The notes under the pieces were generated by a model. That model was not told the DNA's origin. It saw nothing but the letters and a program-made list of their open reading frames with translations, and did not search any database. Below, one piece after another: positions 16,992-18,926 of a DNA stretch of 18,926 nt (the stretch's first letter is position 1; every line of letters starts with the position of its first letter). The stretch is from CAMLHU01 sp031393795 (GTDB lineage Bacteria > Gemmatimonadota > Gemmatimonadetes > Gemmatimonadales > GWC2-71-9). Position numbers and translations under genes: made by a program. Where the stretch lies: NCBI GenBank assembly GCA_031393795.1, contig JANMWE010000123.1, forward strand, positions 1 to 18,926, in the 5' to 3' direction.

Positions 16992-17623
16992 CCCACGCCC
17001 TGATCCTCGGTGCCGGCGGCACCGGCCGCGACATCGTCGACTGGCGCGAAGAGCTCGCGGCCGCCGGCCGACCCATCGAATTCCTCGGCTTCCTCGACGA
17101 CGATCCTGCCAAGCTCGGCACGACGATCGCGGGGCTCCCGGTGCTCGGTCGGCTGGGCGACACCGCGAGTTTCGCGCACGCCTTGCTGATCGACGCGCTC
17201 GGCTCTCCCGGCACCTTCCGCCAACGTGCCGCGATCCTTGCCCCGTTCGCGGACGCGCGATTCGTGTCGGTCATCCATCCGCTCGCGCGGGTCTCGCCGC
17301 GCGCGCGCATCGGGCTTGGTGCGCTGCTCTACCCGTTCTCCTTCGTGGGACCGGGTGTCGTCCTCGGCCGCCACGTGACGGCCTTGCCCCACGCCAGCAT
17401 CCATCACGACTCCCACGTGGGCGACTTTTCGATCCTCGCCTCGCAGGCCACCCTCGGCGGGAACGTGACGCTCGGCAAGGGGGTCTACGTCGGGATGGGG
17501 GCGTCGGTGCGGGAGGGCGTGCGGGTCGGAGACGGTGCGATGATCGGGATGGGGGCCGCGGTCACACAGGAGGTCGCGCCCGGCGCGGTCATGCTGGGTG
17601 TGCCGGCGCGGCCCCGGCCCTGA
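16988..17623 (+). CDS. NeuD/PglD-like sugar O/N-acyltransferase
   Basis: 211-aa acyltransferase that most likely acetylates an amino sugar using acetyl-CoA. The N-terminal Rossmann-like PglD_N domain reads ALILGAGGTGRDIVDW and FLGFLDDDP (~4-40). From about residue 95 it is a left-handed beta-helix of hexapeptide repeats (ARIGLGALLYPFSFVGPGVVLG; ILASQATLGGNVTLG; VGDGAMIGMGAAV). H139-H140-D141 match the catalytic (E/H)HD motif of PglD, with H140 as the expected general base. The C-terminus VMLGVPARP is typical. No ATG, GTG or TTG lies near the natural N-terminus. The best start is CTG 16988, in a CTGA overlap with the aminotransferase stop; the frame's upstream ATG at 16829 would add over 50 residues that are only a shadow of the aminotransferase. 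GGAGGGG lies just 2 nt before the CTG. Confidence 0.85.
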   Translation: MTHALILGAGGTGRDIVDWREELAAAGRPIEFLGFLDDDPAKLGTTIAGLPVLGRLGDTASFAHALLIDALGSPGTFRQRAAILAPFADARFVSVIHPLARVSPRARIGLGALLYPFSFVGPGVVLGRHVTALPHASIHHDSHVGDFSILASQATLGGNVTLGKGVYVGMGASVREGVRVGDGAMIGMGAAVTQEVAPGAVMLGVPARPRP

Positions 17624-18360
17624 TGCCTCCTGCGCTCGACCTGACCGTGGTGGTGATGACGTTCAATGAGGTCGCCACCTTCCGTACCACCGTCGACGAG
17701 ATCCGTACCGAACTGTCGCGCCTCGGACGACCCTGGGAGATCTTGATCGTCGACGACGGCTCGACCGACGGCTCCGGTGCCGAGGCCGACGCCCTCGCCG
17801 CGGCGGATCCGCATCTCCGGGTGGTGCATCACCCGGTGAACCGCGGGCTCGGCGGGGTGTACCGGACCGGATTCGACGCGGCGGCGGGTACCTACGTCAC
17901 TTTCTTCCCGGCGGACGGACAGTTCCCCGCGGCAATCATCGGGGAGTTCCGCGAGGGGATCGAGGGGGTGGACATGGTCCTCGGACTCCTCCCCCCGCGG
18001 CGGGACTCACGCCTGGGTCACCTGCTCTCGACCGCCGAGAAGTCGCTGTATCGGGTCGTGGTGGGGCCGATGCCCCCGTTCCAGGGGATCCTCCTCTTCC
18101 GCCGTGCGCTCCTGGAGGGGATACGGCTCCGCTCGGAAGGACGCGGCTGGGGCATCCTGATGGAATTCCTCCTGCGCGCCGTGCGGGGCGGCGCCCGCTA
18201 CGTCAACCGGCAGACCGTGTTGCGCGGGCGCACCGCCGGCCGTTCCAAGGTCAACAACCTGCGGACCGTGTTCGCCAACGCCCGCCAGATGCTCGCCCTG
18301 CGGTCGCTCCTCGCCGCCGCTCCCGGTGTCCCTGTCACCCCTGGTCCTCACGATGCCTGA
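17623..18360 (+). CDS. GT2-family glycosyltransferase, polyprenyl-phosphate type
   Basis: 245-aa GT-A-fold transferase. It has the GT2 opening VVVMTFNEVATF, the nucleotide-binding ILIVDDGSTDGS, the VNRGLGGVYRTGFDAA motif shared with DPM1/ArnC-like polyprenyl-phosphate sugar synthases, and FFPADGQFP at the metal-site position. The last retains only one of the usual Asp pair (Asp in ADGQ rather than DAD). No clear C-terminal transmembrane helices are present, so it would be a soluble or peripheral enzyme. ATG 17623 shares one base with the acyltransferase stop (TGATG), and the next glycosyltransferase overlaps its end by 8 nt. It likely moves a sugar from the operon's nucleotide donor to a lipid carrier or growing glycan. 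Confidence 0.88.
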   Translation: MPPALDLTVVVMTFNEVATFRTTVDEIRTELSRLGRPWEILIVDDGSTDGSGAEADALAAADPHLRVVHHPVNRGLGGVYRTGFDAAAGTYVTFFPADGQFPAAIIGEFREGIEGVDMVLGLLPPRRDSRLGHLLSTAEKSLYRVVVGPMPPFQGILLFRRALLEGIRLRSEGRGWGILMEFLLRAVRGGARYVNRQTVLRGRTAGRSKVNNLRTVFANARQMLALRSLLAAAPGVPVTPGPHDA

Positions 18361-18926
18361 CCTGCCGAAGATCTCCGTCATCGTCCCGGTCTACAACGAA
18401 TTCAAGACCCTGGAGACGATCATCGCCAAGCTGCACGAGGTGCCGTTGCCGATGGAGATCATCTGCGTCAATGACGCCTCGAGCGACGGCAGCGCCGCGG
18501 TGATGGATCGACTCAAGGCCCAGGGGCGCATCGAGCAGGCGCTGCACCACCCGGTGAACCGGGGCAAGGGCGCGGCGCTCCGCACCGGCATCCAGGCCGC
18601 CACCGGCGACGTGATCGTGGTGCAGGACGCCGACCTCGAGTATGACCCGCAGGACCTCCCTCGCCTGCTCGGGCCCATCATGAGCGGGCGGGCCGATGCG
18701 GTGTTCGGCTCCCGTTTCCTGGGCGGCGATCACCGGGTGCTGTACTTCTGGCACTCGGTGGGCAACTCGCTGCTCACCCTCCTGTCCAACATGTTCACCG
18801 ACCTGAACCTGACCGACATGGAGACCTGCTACAAGATGGTGAAGGCCGACGTGATGAAGTCGCTCGTCTTCACCACCGACCGCTTCGGCTTCGAACCCGA
18901 GATCACCGCGCGGCTGGCCCAGGCCA
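18353..18926 (+). CDS. GT2-family glycosyltransferase, DPM1-like (cut by window end)
   Basis: The first 191 codons are visible, and the reading frame runs off the edge. It opens KISVIVPVYNEFKTLETII, has IICVNDASSDGS for nucleotide binding, VNRGKGAALRTGIQAA, and an intact metal motif QDADLEYDPQDL. GSRFLGG and a short hydrophobic NSLLTLLSNMFTDLNL stretch follow, then TDMETCYKMVKADV, which is strongly typical of dolichol/undecaprenyl-phosphate sugar synthases. ATG 18353 overlaps the previous gene's stop by 8 nt (ATGCCTGA), so the two are translated together. It is better conserved at the active site than its neighbour, so it is the stronger candidate for lipid-linked donor synthesis. Any C-terminal membrane domain lies outside the window. 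Confidence 0.9.
   Translation, partial: MPDLPKISVIVPVYNEFKTLETIIAKLHEVPLPMEIICVNDASSDGSAAVMDRLKAQGRIEQALHHPVNRGKGAALRTGIQAATGDVIVVQDADLEYDPQDLPRLLGPIMSGRADAVFGSRFLGGDHRVLYFWHSVGNSLLTLLSNMFTDLNLTDMETCYKMVKADVMKSLVFTTDRFGFEPEITARLAQA

Overview
The window is a GC-rich bacterial chromosome segment from a didermic organism. It encodes a TolC-type outer-membrane channel, an RND efflux pump, a Slt70-like murein transglycosylase and a surface-sugar locus. Base composition, very compact gene packing, poor Shine-Dalgarno sequences and several promoters lying right at start codons would suit an uncultured lineage such as Gemmatimonadota. That taxonomic guess is inference and was not tested by any search.

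Layout: (1) 1-190 is a comparatively AT-rich leader with a good sigma70-type promoter and small palindromes. (2) 191-6623 is a four-gene efflux operon on +: a TetR-family regulator, a TolC-family channel (GTGA overlap), a membrane fusion protein and an RND permease of 1098 aa with an unusual extra hydrophobic hairpin at the TM7 position. (3) 6621-6732 is a long imperfect inverted repeat that begins at the permease stop codon. (4) 6742-9033 (+) is a large periplasmic lytic transglycosylase. (5) 9030-9192 is a second, very symmetric inverted repeat built from 8-bp tandem units and supplying the stop codons of two convergent genes. (6) 9189-10160 (-) is an in-frame fusion of a GIY-YIG nuclease domain with a DUF2461/TIGR02453 domain. 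(7) 10251-13309 (+) is a two-component pair: a multi-TM PAS histidine kinase and an NtrC-family sigma54 activator with a GSFTGA loop. (8) 13281-14921 (-) is a polytopic membrane protein resembling GT-C glycosyltransferases. (9) 14914-18926 (+) is a tightly overlapping sugar cluster: a TSE-type NDP-sugar SDR, a DegT-family aminotransferase, a NeuD/PglD-like acyltransferase, and two GT2 enzymes of the polyprenyl-phosphate-sugar-synthase kind. The last is cut by the window end.

How they work together: the first operon is an autoregulated tripartite exporter. The right-hand third looks like a pathway making an N-acylated amino sugar, loading it onto a lipid carrier and transferring it to a surface glycan. 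It is comparable in logic to the Arn pathway (decarboxylase-type SDR, aminotransferase, GT2, GT-C) and the Pgl bacillosamine pathway (SDR, aminotransferase, PglD acetyltransferase), but matches neither exactly.

The most unusual signals are the two stop-codon-anchored inverted repeats, the RND permease insertion, the GIY-YIG/DUF2461 fusion, and two consecutive genes whose natural N-termini begin at CTG codons inside CTGA overlaps. Long antisense reading frames occur throughout because of the high GC content and were not annotated.
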